DNA of 64,000 nt from Dasypus novemcinctus. Taxonomy: Eukaryota > Chordata > Mammalia > Cingulata > Dasypodidae. The position numbers were made by a program, and so were the translations under genes. Positions 35,678 to 48,689 of this stretch are shown here, piece after piece. The stretch is from assembly GCF_030445035.2 (NCBI RefSeq), contig NC_080695.1:51787954-51851953 (forward strand), written 5' to 3'. Under the pieces are notes generated by a model. It did no database searches and was not told the origin of the DNA. It saw only the letters and a program-made list of their open reading frames with translations. Every line of letters begins with the position of its first letter. Position 1 is the stretch's first letter.

Positions 35678-37765
35678 AGAACACACCTCAAAGGCTAGAG
35701 TGGCATGCCTCTCGTTATTTGATTTTCTAAAGTTATGCCCTGTGTGATAAACAGGGTGCTTGGAAAATTATGCTAATAAATGCGGAAACAGGAAACATTA
35801 AAGCAGAAAGTCAACACAAACCTTTCTTTCCCTTTCTTTGTCTGTATTTCCCACACATACACGCCTTTTTCCCGTGACTCCATTGTGCTTCTCCCTAGGA
35901 CAATCTCACAAAACACAAAGCCAGGCCACTATTCTCTCTTCAAAGCGCCAACCCAAGTGAAGGCCATAAAAACACCTCTTGAAAGCCAGGGCGAGTCGTC
36001 AGGAAAGTGTCCACAGGACATGGTATCCCTCCTTACAAAATTGTTTTTTGACTAAAATTTTTTCATAGACTCATGTCACAAAAAGAACAAATAATTCCAA
36101 ACTGTGTTTTAACGATCAACAAATTCCCTTCTGAGTTATACTCTGTAGATAAAATAAGCAGGCTTGTTCTCATTCTTGTATTTGCTTGAAAAAAAATTAT
36201 AATAAGAAAGTCCATTGGAGAAATGAGTCCTCTAATATACAAAAACAAGGCTAAGAAAGAGAAAAAGCGATCAAAAATGGCTTGCCGTTTCCATGGGAGG
36301 AGAATCAAATGAAATTATATTCAACACAACCTAACCATCATTGGATGGTTTCACTCCTGATTTAACGTGCGTTTGTGGTATTAATACAAGCACACGCACA
36401 TACACTCACACATCACTCATGCATTTTAACAAAACTTAATACAATACATTTTGTTAAATTTTGTTATAGAGTTTGCTGTATCGTTTTAGAACTGCAGTCA
36501 TGTTCTCTTTAAAGCTAGATAAAACTAGAGCTGAAAGGTGCTGACCTATTTCTGCTAATATAATTAACCTCTGTCAAAGGGATCGATATGGAAGACTGCA
36601 AAGTCGCCCTCCAGCTTAAAATCCCATGATTCAAATAGCCATGGAATACTCTAATAGTTGAGAACATTGATGTTTTCCCTCTCTTTTAATGGCTCTAACA
36701 CAATTTTCCTGTGTGGGAAAATATATGAGGAAGTGTGTCTATGTATGTGCAAGAATGGTTTTTATCACCTCTTCATTTATCGAGTGAAATAAATATTATT
36801 TATTGTCTAAGTTATAAATGCTGTTATAAATGGTAACTCAACAGAAATGGGTCTTGCTCTCATGAAGCTTACATTTTAAGAAAAACAAAAAATTATTTGA
36901 TAATTATATGAAATAGTTTTAAGTTGTTTTAAAATAAAATAAACAACTGAAATAAAAGCAAAACCAGGTCAAAGGTATGCAGGGGTGGTCAAGATACCCT
37001 CTTTTGAATAAGTGATGTTTTAGCTGAGTTCTAAATGGAGAGCTGGTATAGAGCAGACAAAGACCAAGGAAGGATGGCTTTTCAGGCAGAGGAAGTACTA
37101 TGCTGCTCACAAAAAGTCACTTACCTGGGATAAAGTGGAGAGTTCAAGGAGACAGATTTTTAAGCCATTTCCCCCAACATTTGTGTTCACAACCTTGCTT
37201 GCTCCTATGACAAGAGGTACCAGAAAAAAATAGGAGAGCCAATCAAACATGTTTTAGAAATAAAATAGATACTTCTTCAAAGTCCAGGACTCATTTCTTC
37301 ATCTCATAAGGAGTATCTGCCAGGCAATAACACCAGAAATGCATGGCTTATTTCAGAAGTTTCTGAAGAATGTAAAAGGCCAAGTATTTTTTAAATTATG
37401 AATTATACACCTAGCTTATAGATCAGTAAACATTTTTAAGATCTTTGTGCCAACTTTGTTATTTAATGCAATAGTTCAGTATTTAAATAATGACATGAAT
37501 GTTTTCCCAAACTTTTGATACATAACTTCACAAATCACTTTTTTGTGTAAATATCTTTGCTGAATTTGTATTTATATAAAGGACCATTTTAGGAGTCTCA
37601 GGTGAAGTAACTAATAGTAATAAAAATAATTATTTAGTATGCTAAAATAGATAATTTTTGGAAGACGCTTATTATTTTTTAGAGTAAGTGCAACAGGTTT
37701 TCCATGACCTGTTTTGATATTTATCATCACCTCTAAAGATTGTGGCACATAGAAGGGTATGGTTT

Positions 37766-38163
37766 GGGAGCAGCTGTGGCTCAATCAGTTGGGCTCCCGT
37801 CTACCATATGGGAGGCCCTGGGTTCGAGTCCTGAGGGTTCCTTGTGAAGGCAGGCTCACCCACATGCTGTGGCCTGCAAGAGAGGCGGAGTGCTGCCAGG
37901 CCCAAAAGCGACACAGAGAGTCGACTCAGCCAGATGACCCAAAAAAAGGGAGACAAGCAAAAAAAAAAAAAAAAATCCGAAGAGTATGCAATGAATGGAC
38001 ACAGAGCAGACAGCAAGCAAGCCCCAATGGGGGGGAAGGGAAATAAATTAAAAAAACAAATACAGACACAGAAGAACACACAGTAAAAGGACAGAGAGCA
38101 GACCACAAAGAAGCTGCTGCAAGGGGGGGGGGGGGCGGGAAGGCAGTTATTTTTTTAAAAAGT
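37766..38163 (+). mobile_element. tRNA-derived SINE, second head type, duplicated tail
   Basis: Head 'gtggctcaatcagttgggct', B box 'gggttcgagtc', with internal A-runs. Two related tail modules lie at about 37978-38035 and 38062-38115 ('agaagaacacacagtaaaag'). A run of 12 G lies near 38123-38135. Flanks gtatggttt (37757-37765) and gtgtggttt (38164-38172) give the target duplication with one mismatch. Confidence 0.85.
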
Positions 38164-38201
38164 GTGTGGTTTTTTGAGGTATAAATTTGAATTATATGTA
38201 C

Positions 38202-38237
38202 TCTAGGCTTGAGGATGGGGAAGCACTCAAGCCTAGA
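38202..38237. repeat. Perfect 12-bp inverted repeat, 12-base loop
   Basis: TCTAGGCTTGAG at 38202-38213 and its exact complement CTCAAGCCTAGA at 38226-38237 can form a hairpin. Just after it, agaatcctcatc occurs twice, at 38235 and 38255. No U-tract follows and no known role is apparent. Confidence 0.8.
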
Positions 38238-38634
38238 ATCCTCATCAAACTGTCAGAATCCTCATCCAAGCAAGGTTCTGTTCTCTACTCATCATGAAAG
38301 CATTAACCTGTATAAATTGATTTTTTAAATATGAAAAGTTTAAATTTAAGGAAAACAGCCATCAAGTAAGAGAATAAAAATTTAAAAGAAAAAAACTTCA
38401 GGTGAATTTGATAAAGTAGTTACCTTCTAGTGTACAGAGGTAAAAAGCAACATTTTCAACTGAAGTCTAACAACTTGTTCATAAATTTCTACATTCATAC
38501 TTGGCAATTGCTACAGGTTTTCAAAAATGTTATTTAGTAAGTTGCATAAGATTTGTTGTACTATCATAGAAAATTGAAAGAGAATCATCATCAACAGAGA
38601 AATCTTCTTCAGAAGTCCACAATCTTGAATTAGG

Positions 38635-38770
38635 TTTGCAGACCAGCTCTGTGATGTGAAATAGACATACATTCCCCCATATAATGCCTGTGGCATCTTG
38701 GATATATCACTTAAATTCCATGTCATCATTCCTTCATCTATGAAAGCACAATAAATATACCCTTCTTTTA
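38635..38770 (+). mobile_element. Probable MIR fragment
   Basis: Shows the MIR order on the plus strand: 'gaccagctctgtgatgtgaa', 'atcttggatatatcacttaa' and 'catcattccttcatctatga'. Diverged. Confidence 0.45.
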
Positions 38771-41700
38771 GCAGAACTACTAGAATTAAATGTGATATTA
38801 AATGCAATGAACCATGATTTTCATACATTAGTTCAATAAAACCTAGACTAGCCTGCAAGGATTCTCTAGTTTCTGATAGAATGTTACACAAATTAAGTTA
38901 AAACACTTGACCCATTTCTGATATAATCTCTTTGATGAAGGTAAACCAGAGAGAAATAAACTACTGCTTCTAATGTTAGAAATTAACGGGAAGGATTTTG
39001 AGAAAACTGAACCTTGGAACAGGAAGATGGCAGTTTATACAGTATACTAATTTGAAGCCCTACTTGAGATTTTGAAGCCGGGGTATCTGTAGAAGCTGAA
39101 CCACGTATTGTGGTCCACAGACTCTCAAATCACACATGCATAAGCTTACCAGTGTCCTCATAGGCTGTTCTAACTTCCTTATAGAGTGCATTATGTGTCT
39201 TTTGTAACCAGAGGTATGATCCTGGCTTTCAGGTTTAAGATACATATTTTTTGCTTAAATGTTAATGCCTTGATTTGGTACCTATTTGGGAAGCCAACCA
39301 ATATCGTTAAGAGAGCAGGCAATCCTAGAATTTTGGGACTAAGTAAATCCTCTTCTGGGAGATCTTTAACCAAATTCCTTGCTCACAATTGCAAGTACCA
39401 GTGTATCTCACATTTGACTAACCAAGCAGTGAGTGTCCAGTGTTATTTATACATTACAGCCTTTGCATTTTGGAGAAAGTATAAAGTTGACCCAGATGAA
39501 CTGTTGAAGTCACTGAAGTCAAGGACTGTGGACTCACAAAACATTTGATTGTAAATATGCTGCCTGGACTCAGAATCTGTGATCTTAGCTGCCTCGCAAT
39601 TTTGGGTTAGACTTCGAAGAAGGACAGAGAATATGGATACCTGAAACTAGTTTGCAGGTGGTTAAAAAAAGAGAGGAAGCCCCTTGCCCTTGCTCCTTCA
39701 GTTAAATCAAGGTTGCTCAGGATATTCTATTGAAAAGAAAGAGTTATTCAGTTTTAGAAACATTTCAATTTCTTCTAGAAGTTACGGGTGTATCCATAAG
39801 GAGCAGTTGATACAGCCATACAATCAGTTAGAATGAATTCTTCAGTTACTCATTATACATAAAATCAGTTTAACTGCCTCTCCTTCCAAAAGGGGAAATG
39901 ATATCTATAAACTACAGCCCATTTTCACATAAATCCAATTCATGCAAAATTCAGCAGTTTTATGATTGTTTTGAGGAATAAGTGGATTGAACATTGCCTA
40001 TTATGTTTTTAAAACAGTGTTTAACACGTACAGGATAAAGAAAAAGACAGAAGGTATTCAACTTCTCCAAATGCCAAATTACAGAAACTAAAAGGAATTC
40101 ACAAAAATTTTTAATGTGACAAAATTTTTAAATATTATGAAAAGTCTAAGGGTATGAAAGCCCTATAAGAGTAAGGGAAGGCAGAGAATTTTATATAACT
40201 CAAGGCCGTTTGTAAATAGATATCCACTGTTTGGATCTGGGGAATGACTACTACTTACATCTATCTATCCTGAGCATAAATTGTGTCATGTTTAAATCAT
40301 AAGCACTTAATGTGACTGCTGATGGGCTCATGTATCATCTTTCTAATCTCTATTATATTTGGTAACTATTATCTAATTAGTTGAAAGCTATCTTTACCTA
40401 ATCATCTGTTTTACAATAATTGATTTAAAAATAGGGTACATAAACTTGACTAAGTTAACAAAGTTCTGTCTCTGCTATTTCATTTCTCAATTCTTTATAA
40501 GTAATTTAACTCAAGACAGCGATATCTACAACCATTTTTAACCATTTTATAGCCATAAATATAAGACACGACTTAAAAGCAAGGTGTAGAACACAAACAG
40601 TGTTTGGAATGACTAGAAACATTTGCATGATTTATGCATCGTCTTATAAGTTATGAATTATATCCTTAGCTTATTATAAATCACAAACAGAATTTAGAAA
40701 TTTTAAGGTGACTTAATAATGAGTTGAATGTCATTTTGCCAATTTATCAATTTTATAAAATGATAAACACTGATAAACTAATTAAGCTTGAAATGTAAAT
40801 ATCAGATATGATATCCTAAACTCAAAAATATTTTTTTATTTCTTAAATTTAATCTGTCTTTATAACTGCCAGTTATAGAAAATCTATTATGTAAATAAAA
40901 ACGAGTATTTTATAGGGACATCTTTTTAAAAATGTGAATAGTTAGAATCAGGTGTCAAATCAAGAAAACATTCAGTCAACCAACCAGAGGCTTGGCCTAG
41001 TTGAGGATTCACCAATTCAATGCTTATGGGGTCAAGCAGGCCACTTCAAAGAGCAAAGCATTCCAGAAGCCACAGAAAACTTTTTAACTTTTAAAGTAAA
41101 TGCTGTCCCACTCCGAAAGAAGCTATCACTCTGACACCTCTTCTGATTGTCCCCATATGTGAATGCTAAATCAATGTTTTTAGATTCCAATACCAGGAGA
41201 GAAAAAGGAAAGGTGAATCCATGTGTATTTCCCAACTGATGTGAAATCTAATTCTAAATACTCACAGTACTTAGCATATTGTACAAGCCAAATACAAAAA
41301 CTTTTCTGGTCTAGATGATTGTTAAATAACTGTTTTTGTTTTTGGAGAGTGACCTAATTGGTAGCTTTTTAAACTCTATAGACATGGCTTTAATGAGCCA
41401 ATTTAGAAAATATCAAAAGAAGTAAAACAAAATACATGTATTTGAACTACGGAGGTTACAAGTTATGTAAGATAAAATATAGTCTCAAAAATATGTGATA
41501 AACAATACTAGGATGGAATCTAATTTGAGTTCTTTGTGCTTTAAATAAGGAAAGAAAATTAAAATTTGAATGGGGTACAGCAAGTATTCAAAATGGAGGA
41601 GGTTTCTTGAAAGGATTCAGTTTTAGTGGAGATAGACATCTTAAATAGTAGTTCATGGTTTAAGACATATAATTATATATTTTTTCCATGGCTCAACTAT

Positions 41701-42094
41701 TAAAATCATGCTAATGAACCAAGTGAAGATTACTATCTAGTGACCAAATATATAATGATGATCAAGAACGAAATGTTGAGCTTTTAACAGAATGTATTTA
41801 AATAGGAATAAATGCAGGACTGAAACTTATTGGAGAAAATAAAAAATTAAACAAAGTAGGAAGAAGTGAAGCCATATAGAGAAACATGAAAAAGAAGCAT
41901 AGAAATAATAGTAAACATTATTCCATTTTAAAATTTTAATTCAAGAGCCAGGTTAAGGTAACATTACGGAAGAAAATTTTGTTGAAGTTGAAGCCATCGT
42001 CTCTCTTTTAAGCCTGTGACAGCGTGCTAAAGGATTTTGTTGTGTTCCAAAATCCATTCTCGCATTGAAGCAAATTTCTTTTCATTTAAAAATC

Positions 42095-42420
42095 CTTTAG
42101 TGACTTCACATTGCACCTGAAGAAAACCAAAAATCTGAGACCTGTGAATCTCTCAGACCTTATTCTCCGTTATTTTCTAGCCATATTTCTCTGTTCTTTG
42201 ACTGCATCAAGCCTCTCTCCACCTGGAACACATCTCCCTTGCATTTTGCAGACTTGGCTCTTATCTGTCAATCTTAGCCTCAATTCCACTACTAATGAAA
42301 TGCAGCTCCCCAGGTCTCCCCATCATTTTCTTTCTATCACCCTAAGTGCTTCCTTCATAGCGGGTACCAATAATATTGCTTTTATTTTGACACACTTCCT
42401 CACCCACGCCTGAGATTCTA
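42095..42420 (+). mobile_element. L2 3'-end fragment
   Basis: Plus-strand order matches the ancient L2 3' region: 'tagtgacttcacattgcacc', 'atatttctctgttctttgac', 'ccacctggaacacatctccc' and 'agtgcttccttcat'. A related short piece ('aaaaaccttcagtaattttt') follows near 42561. The 100-codon open frame inside is not a gene. Confidence 0.6.
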
Positions 42421-43360
42421 ATAGTAAGCATCTAGAGGGTCTCTTTGCCTGCAGTCTCCCTCTGTTTCACATACCTGCTTCCTGCCCCATACAAGTTCCT
42501 CATCTACTCTATATTTGATTAAGCTTAAATAAATGTGTTTATTACTATTTTAATTCCCTGTTTAAAAACCTTCAGTAATTTTTATTGCTTGTCGAGTCCA
42601 AAACCTTTTATATATGGACTCTTTTGGAAATTTAGTGAGTCTATTAAACTTCCCAGAACAATGCTTTTGAATGCTCCAAACAAAATTCATTAGATTGCAA
42701 AGGAAATCAATCATATTAAAATATAATGATTAAGGTGTGTTAAAAACCAAATATGTGGCATAGTATTATACAGGCTCTTATTTCATTAAATGACAGGGGG
42801 CAAATTTAACAAATACCTGGTATAACTACAAAATAGTGTATAAATAGTATTTTGAGATATTTGCAATAAGTTTAATAAGATATGAAATTACCTGTGATTT
42901 GCTAACAAAGTGACATATGGTAATATTTTATTAGTTTGGCTGCCTATGATCAAAACTCAAGAATATGCAAAATATCAGTTAAAAGTTAGGAAAAATAAAG
43001 CTTTGACTGCAATATTGAATTCTATATATAGGTCCCTTGAATTCTATACGTAGAGCCCTCTAACCAATTTTTAGAGAATAAAATCAAGTTTTTAACACTG
43101 GGAGCAAATGACTTCAGTCAAAAATCATGCATCCTACCCAGTTTATTTCCAAACACTTCCTTCAGTCACTCATGAATTTCTGATACTGATAAGTCCTTGG
43201 CCAATCAAAGCTAATGATTCCCACAAAGGCACTTTCTCAGTAAAAACCTTGTATGTTTTGCCTAATCTGGTATATCATAGAGTGTGTTCCCCTCTACTGG
43301 ATTCTTCCAAATGGCTGCAGATACTTCAGTTAAAGAAAGTCTCTCATTGGATTTAATTTG

Positions 43361-43426
43361 TATTCAAATACCTAGTGCTCCCACTAAATTATGTATTCAA
43401 ATATCTAGTGCTCCCACTAAATGAGT
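43361..43426. repeat. 33-bp tandem duplication
   Basis: Two head-to-tail copies of a 33-base unit beginning tattcaaata and containing 'ctagtgctcccactaaat' lie at 43361-43393 and 43394-43426, with one or two mismatches. They sit just upstream of the solo LTR. Confidence 0.85.
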
Positions 43427-43430
43427 TTAG

Positions 43431-43837
43431 TGTTGAGAAATAAAAAGCATAACCTTGCAAAAATATCTCATAAGTCACTCATGCCCCTGCTTCTGTAAAT
43501 CAGCCTGTGAAAACAGGGCCTTGCAGGAAAATATCAAATGAATGACTCCTACCCATTTGTCTATAAATTAGCCTGTGAAAGCACAGCCTTGCACCTGCAT
43601 TCTGCTTCTCTAAACCTGCTTAGAAATTTCACCTAGCAACGCATTAGCCAATGAGCAAAAGTTATGCTAACCCCACCTGAAATCCTATACCAACCTAAGG
43701 AAACTGAAAAACAGGGCTCAGAATTTGAGGACTGACTCTCTTCTGGACCTGCACATAATAAATCTGTTCCTCCACTTCTCCTGAGTGCTGGATTTGGGTA
43801 TCTTCTGTGGTTCAGTACTCTTGGCTTTGCTGCAACA
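43431..43837 (+). mobile_element. Solo LTR (ERV1-like) with 4-bp duplication TTAG
   Basis: 407 bases starting TGTTGAGAAA and ending TGCAACA, so the termini are inverted (TGTTG...CAACA). TTAG lies directly on both sides (43427-43430 and 43838-43841). An aataaa polyadenylation signal lies in 'cacataataaatctgttcct'. An internal segment is duplicated: 'cagcctgtgaaaacagggcc' and 'tagcctgtgaaagcacagcc'. No viral coding sequence adjoins it, so it is a solo LTR left by recombination. Four-base duplications fit gammaretrovirus-like ERV1. Confidence 0.85.
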
Positions 43838-44407
43838 TTAGCACAGCAACCAAGACTTATTTTAATCCCTATTTTTAATAGGATTGTTAAATCCTATTAA
43901 ATAAATTGATACCTTCAAAAAATTGACTTAAATTGCAGTTGAACAAGTTTAGATTATAGAGACTTTTAAAAAATATGTTTTAAGACCCTTAATATGGGAA
44001 TTTTACAAACTGAAATAATTAAACATGGATCTATACTCTGAAGCTAAGCTGATTTGACTGAAATTGTCAGTTTTCCTTAGTTCTATTGAAACAGATCTAC
44101 TTACTTGACAGACCTAGTATTTTATCAATAATGGAAGCATCAATCATAAGTGTTTACTATTTATGCAGTAAATGTAACAGCAAAACAAACAAAAGGAGTG
44201 GCTGAAATTCCCTAGTCTAATTAGAAGAAAATAAAATGTCATGTTTATGTTCATGTTTTTTCATTTGTAAAACATATTTGATATTAGAACATTATTATGA
44301 TTTTGTCTTTCTATTTCTAGCACGCTGTGGTTATACGTACACATCTTTTAAATGAATTGGAATACTTTCACTTGGAAATATTCAAACAAACCTAATTTTA
44401 TTTTACT

Positions 44408-44570
44408 TTATTTTTTTAGTTTATCTCCCCCACCCCCCCCCCCCCAGTTGTCTACTCCCTGTGTCCACTAGCTGTGTGTGCTTCTGTGACCACTTCTATC
44501 CTGATAGTGGCACCGGGAATCTGTGTTTCTTTTTGCTGTGTCGTTTTGTGTCGGCTCTCTGTGTCTGCAG
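44408..44570 (-). mobile_element. SINE 3' half, antisense, truncated
   Basis: Plus strand: T-rich tail complement, a C-rich run at about 44428-44447, 'gttgtctactccctgtgtcc', then 'gtgtttctttttgctgtgtc' and 'ggctctctgtgtctgcag'. CCTAATTT lies on both sides (near 44392 and 44572). The tRNA head is absent, so it is 5'-truncated. It supplies the C-terminal end of a 189-codon antisense open frame that I reject as a gene. Confidence 0.7.
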
Positions 44571-45385
44571 TCCTAATTTGATTTTAAATTGAATCCACAA
44601 GTCTGAAATATAACTGAGTTCTTCAATTAGTTGACAATTTCTATTGAGAAGTAAGTCAAAAGCAAAATTAGCCTTCAAAATGTAGTTAAATATATGCACG
44701 TGATCACAGTCTGACTGTATTGCTGCAGCAGGCTGCCTAGCCACCCTCACCCTTCCCTTTGTCCTTAAGAGAGGAGTCTTACTTTTCTTTGAAAAAGAAT
44801 ATGCCTGGGGTGAAAAAATATATATTTTCCAGCTTTTCTTTAGCAAAGGATCTTTACAAATTGAGTTTTTGCTAACTAAATGCAAGAAAAATTCACCACT
44901 TGAAATTCCCAAAAAAGGCTCTTCAAAGCTGGTTGACTTTATTTTTTTTCTCCAGCCTTTCTTTGCATGTCTGAATGTGGCTCTGATATGGGAGGTGGAA
45001 TAGCCATCCTCCCACAAGGATGAAAAGACAAAGCAACTCACAGAACCTTCTCTGATGTATTTCAATCAGTAGATTGGATAGCAGAAGTCCAGTCCACATC
45101 TGGACCTTTCATTAGGATACACATTGAGAAGTCTTCAAGCATTTCCATTTTAAAAAGAACTGATATACATATATGTATACAAAATAATTTTATTTGTTTT
45201 TAAATACTGAATTTGGAATAAACACCTTCAGAGAGTTGCTTGTATTCATATACCGTCCTTTGGGAAACAACTCATCTTGTAGAAAGCCAGATACTGGTGT
45301 AGGTGTAAGCGTAAGGTCACACTGGGAAAATAGGAATAGAACTACATTGGGAGGTGGGAATTGCAAGTGCCTTCAAATAGATAAA

Positions 45386-45773
45386 TGACTTAAGACAGTC
45401 TGTAAAGAGAGTGCCAATAAATAACTTAGGATGGAATGATAAGGAGAATGCCAATAAATAACAGGACGGCCTGTAAGGAGAGTGCCAATAAATAATATGG
45501 GACTGCTTACAAGAAAAGCCTTTCAAAAAGAAAAAAAACATAGATACGTTATCTTCAGCTAGCCACAGTGTTCCGCTTCTGTGCCTGCTTGCTTGCTCGC
45601 TTATTAGTAGACGCCTCCCTTCCTAAAAAGCTATAAAACCACCCCTTCCCTGAGACTTGGGGCGGCTGTCTCTCCTCTGCAGAGGAATGAGACAGTCGCT
45701 GCGCAGCTAATAAAGCTCTCAATTGGAACTATATTCAAAGTCTGAGTCTGGTCAGTATCGCTGGTCTATAACA
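45386..45773 (+). mobile_element. LTR with triplicated segment, TATA box and poly(A) signal
   Basis: Three copies of a unit containing 'gtgccaataaataa' are centred near 45412, 45449 and 45483, spaced 37 and 34 bases. Then come a TATA-like 'aaagctataaaaccacccct', a likely R region starting 'tgagacttgggg', an aataaa signal in 'gcagctaataaagctctcaa', and a 3' end '...ggtctataaca'. This layout (repeated U3 elements, promoter, R, U5) is that of a retroviral LTR. The left boundary TGACTT is tentative and I found no target duplication. No adjacent viral genes. Confidence 0.75.
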
Positions 45774-46224
45774 TAGGAAAGTCTAGGTGATTCTTAATGA
45801 CTCAAAACCTGTAACATCCTCATGTCTCTGGAAATTGGGCCCACACAATTCTTTCTACTTTAAGTTGTAACTATTCAGGCAATTACTCACTAGGACATGA
45901 CAGTCTAGTCTAGAGGCAAAGTCAATAATAATAAGTTAAGATAAAACTTCCCATGTGGAGACACTTCAGACTGGATAGCAGAAAACCAATCCACACCAAA
46001 TCCACTTTCTTATGAAGTATTAAACCTGGACACAGGTAGTTTTCCCTTAATTAATCCTATTCTGCAGGTTTACTGTCTACCAGGCTGAGACAATAATGTC
46101 TTCCTGGAAACTAGTACCAGATACACAAAGATGGGATTATAGCAAACATTATGAATGTGATCAACAGCACGGCATTATATATTTAAACGTGGTTAAAAGG
46201 GGATATTTTAAGTTGTATATATGT

Positions 46225-46440
46225 CATAAAAATTTAAAAAAAATCAATAGGACTGTACAACACCAACAGAGTACCATAATTTAAACCATGGACGATAGAC
46301 AGTAGTAAAATGTACTTTCTTCAATTGTAACAAATGTACTACATGAATGATAGGTGTTAATAATAGGATGCTATATGGAGACTCTATATGGGTATGATTT
46401 TTCTGTTAACCCACAATTTTGCTAATAAAAAATGATTTCA
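46225..46440 (+). mobile_element. Old L1 3' end
   Basis: Order 'atggacgatagacagtagta', 'ttgtaacaaatgtactacat', 'ggtgttaataataggatgct', 'tgatttttctgttaacccac' matches the 3' end at 58.69-58.93 kb. Older than the G-rich 3' ends. Confidence 0.7.
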
Positions 46441-47999
46441 TTAAATTGATTTTCTGTAAAAATTAAAATAATGCCTATAGTGCAATATATATTATACATC
46501 TTTTTTAGCATGTCAGGATCTTCATTTCAAATGGAAAGTTTTAAGATTAAAAAAAAATTAGAACAGGCTTTTTTCCAAAAGTAAACTGCTGCCTGAAAGA
46601 ATAATCATTTAAGTTATTAACTTTATTTGCATATCAATACTGCATGGAAGAACTTCAGATATCTGTGTTAAAGATGTTCGAATGTTTGTTATACATGTAA
46701 TTTTTTTCCCCCCAGTTTGCTTAGGTTTTATAGAAAGGGGAATAGCGATCAAAGTTTCAATTGTTTCAGAATCTACAAGGACAAAATCCAGCGACCAGCA
46801 TCCAATAAGAGCAATGACACAGGAACACAGGTATCCTGAAAAAGTAAAACATGGATATAAAGGCAGAAAATTAGCATGGATTGAATCACATAGAAATGTG
46901 TAAAGTTGCCTAATTATCTACTTATTTATGTCCTCTTTTATTAAGGTGACAGGAGAGTGTGAAGTGAAGAAAGAAGCCAATTCAGGAAGCTGGTAATAAG
47001 TCATGAAAGAGCCATATGTCTTGACCCTCCTATTTCCTATATTGTTTTAATGTGGCTAGAATGTGAACTTGAAGATAAAATTAGGCAAATATAATTGTTA
47101 ATGCTTGTTGTTTCAGGAAAATGACAGAGATGTTTATATAACTTAATTTTAGAACTTTAGATTTATTTGAACTTTGTTTCTGTTGTGTGTGTGTGCCCCC
47201 TAATCACTTTAGTGTTGAATCTTTATACTTATAAACTGAATTTTAAATGACCACAGATAATTTTGATGGATGGAAAATAAGGTAAGAGGCAGAAGCCCAA
47301 AGAAGAATGCTGCTATCACTCATCACCATAGAGTTTTCTTTTCTACTCAAGAGAAAGATGAGACAATATTTGGTCAAACATTTATAGAAGAGATAAAATA
47401 TTCAATTCATCATTTGAAGTTTTTCAAATCCTTAATATGCATGACTTTGCACTTTCTCTACTGCTGTACCTCAGAGTCCAATTTTCCTCCTTGTTGCTCA
47501 CTTCGTGTTTGTTTATTTTTGCACATAGCATTATCTACCAATTTTCTTTTGGATTCTAGGAAGAGGACTAAGTGGCGTACATACATACAGTGTTGTTATC
47601 AGTACACCTGTGTTAATTGGGAGCTCCAGTGACTCTGTGTTAAGAGTGATGATGGGATCCTGTACTAGTAGGGGCTCAGAGTCTGAGCTCCCAACCCTAA
47701 ATTCATTCTCTACCCACATTTGGGCATGATTGTTGCCTTGGCCTCAGGGGAAAAGAGAAGCCATTCTGAACAATATACAGCTGAGAGCATGGTGAGACGG
47801 GCAATCAGGAAGGGACTGAGAAAAGCAGGTTAATAATATACAATGAGAGAAAAGATTTGTGAGAATGCACCCAAGCCTAGGCTTGGAGCATGCAGTGTGG
47901 TAGAAGTAGAAGACAAAGCTGGGAAGTTGAGAGGAGGAAGGATGGAATATATTGTAAGCATTAAGATCAGGTGACAGGTTTGCAGAATTTGAGGCAGCA

Positions 48000-48225
48000 G
48001 CAACTACTGGTTGAGAGCACAGGCTCTAGCGCCAAAGGTCCTGGACTCAAATCCCCATCATTCTATTGACTAACACTTGGCCAAGATATTTGATGTCAAA
48101 CTTGACCTCAGTTTCCTCACTACTGGTGATTTGGCCAGCAGAGGCCTGTTGTAAGAGTTAAGAAAATGATTCCTTGTAAAATTCTCAGAAAGTTCTATAC
48201 AAGTGCTTGATAAATACATCATGGA
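48000..48225 (+). mobile_element. MIR SINE
   Basis: Clear MIR order: 'ggttgagagcacaggctcta', 'ctggactcaaatccccatca', 'ttgacctcagtttcctcact', 'cttgataaata'. Ancient mammalian SINE fragment. Confidence 0.85.
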
Positions 48226-48689
48226 GTAAGTTTCTGATTTTCAGAGGCCATGAAATTATATGATGCCTACAAAATTGCACCTGGATCTGTAAGAGGAGAG
48301 CCACAGCTGACATGTGAATTATGTAGGATACTAAGAAAAAAGCATAGCAAATCTTAAGGCATGTGTTAGAAATATTTATGGAGAACATTTGACTCATAGA
48401 TTTCTAGCAAAGCTATTTTAGCAGCCTCAAAACTTGAGTTTAAAGAAGTAAGTCTGTCAGGTGTCATGTCTGCACACCAAAAAAAGTTATTTATGTTTTC
48501 CCATAGTCAGTGTTCTTCAGATAAATGGTTTACTGGTTTTGCAAACTCTGAGAGAAAATTGGACTTCTTAATCTTACCCGGTTATGATTTAAACACAATT
48601 TTTATATTAATGTGGTGACAAAAGCATTGAACTTAGAATCTAAAGATCTTATCATTTTCCTTTCTTCAATAGAATGACTACTACTTTGC

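Noticed and set aside
34926-35730. Long open frames (up to about 250 codons) on both strands
   Set aside because: They lie in a CpG-rich block where stop codons are rare by composition. Products are Arg/Pro/Gly/Ala-rich without domains, and overlapping frames in several phases are equally open.
44496-45065. 189-codon open frame on the minus strand
   Set aside because: Its last codons lie in a SINE fragment, it has no recognisable domain, and no promoter or splice context supports it.
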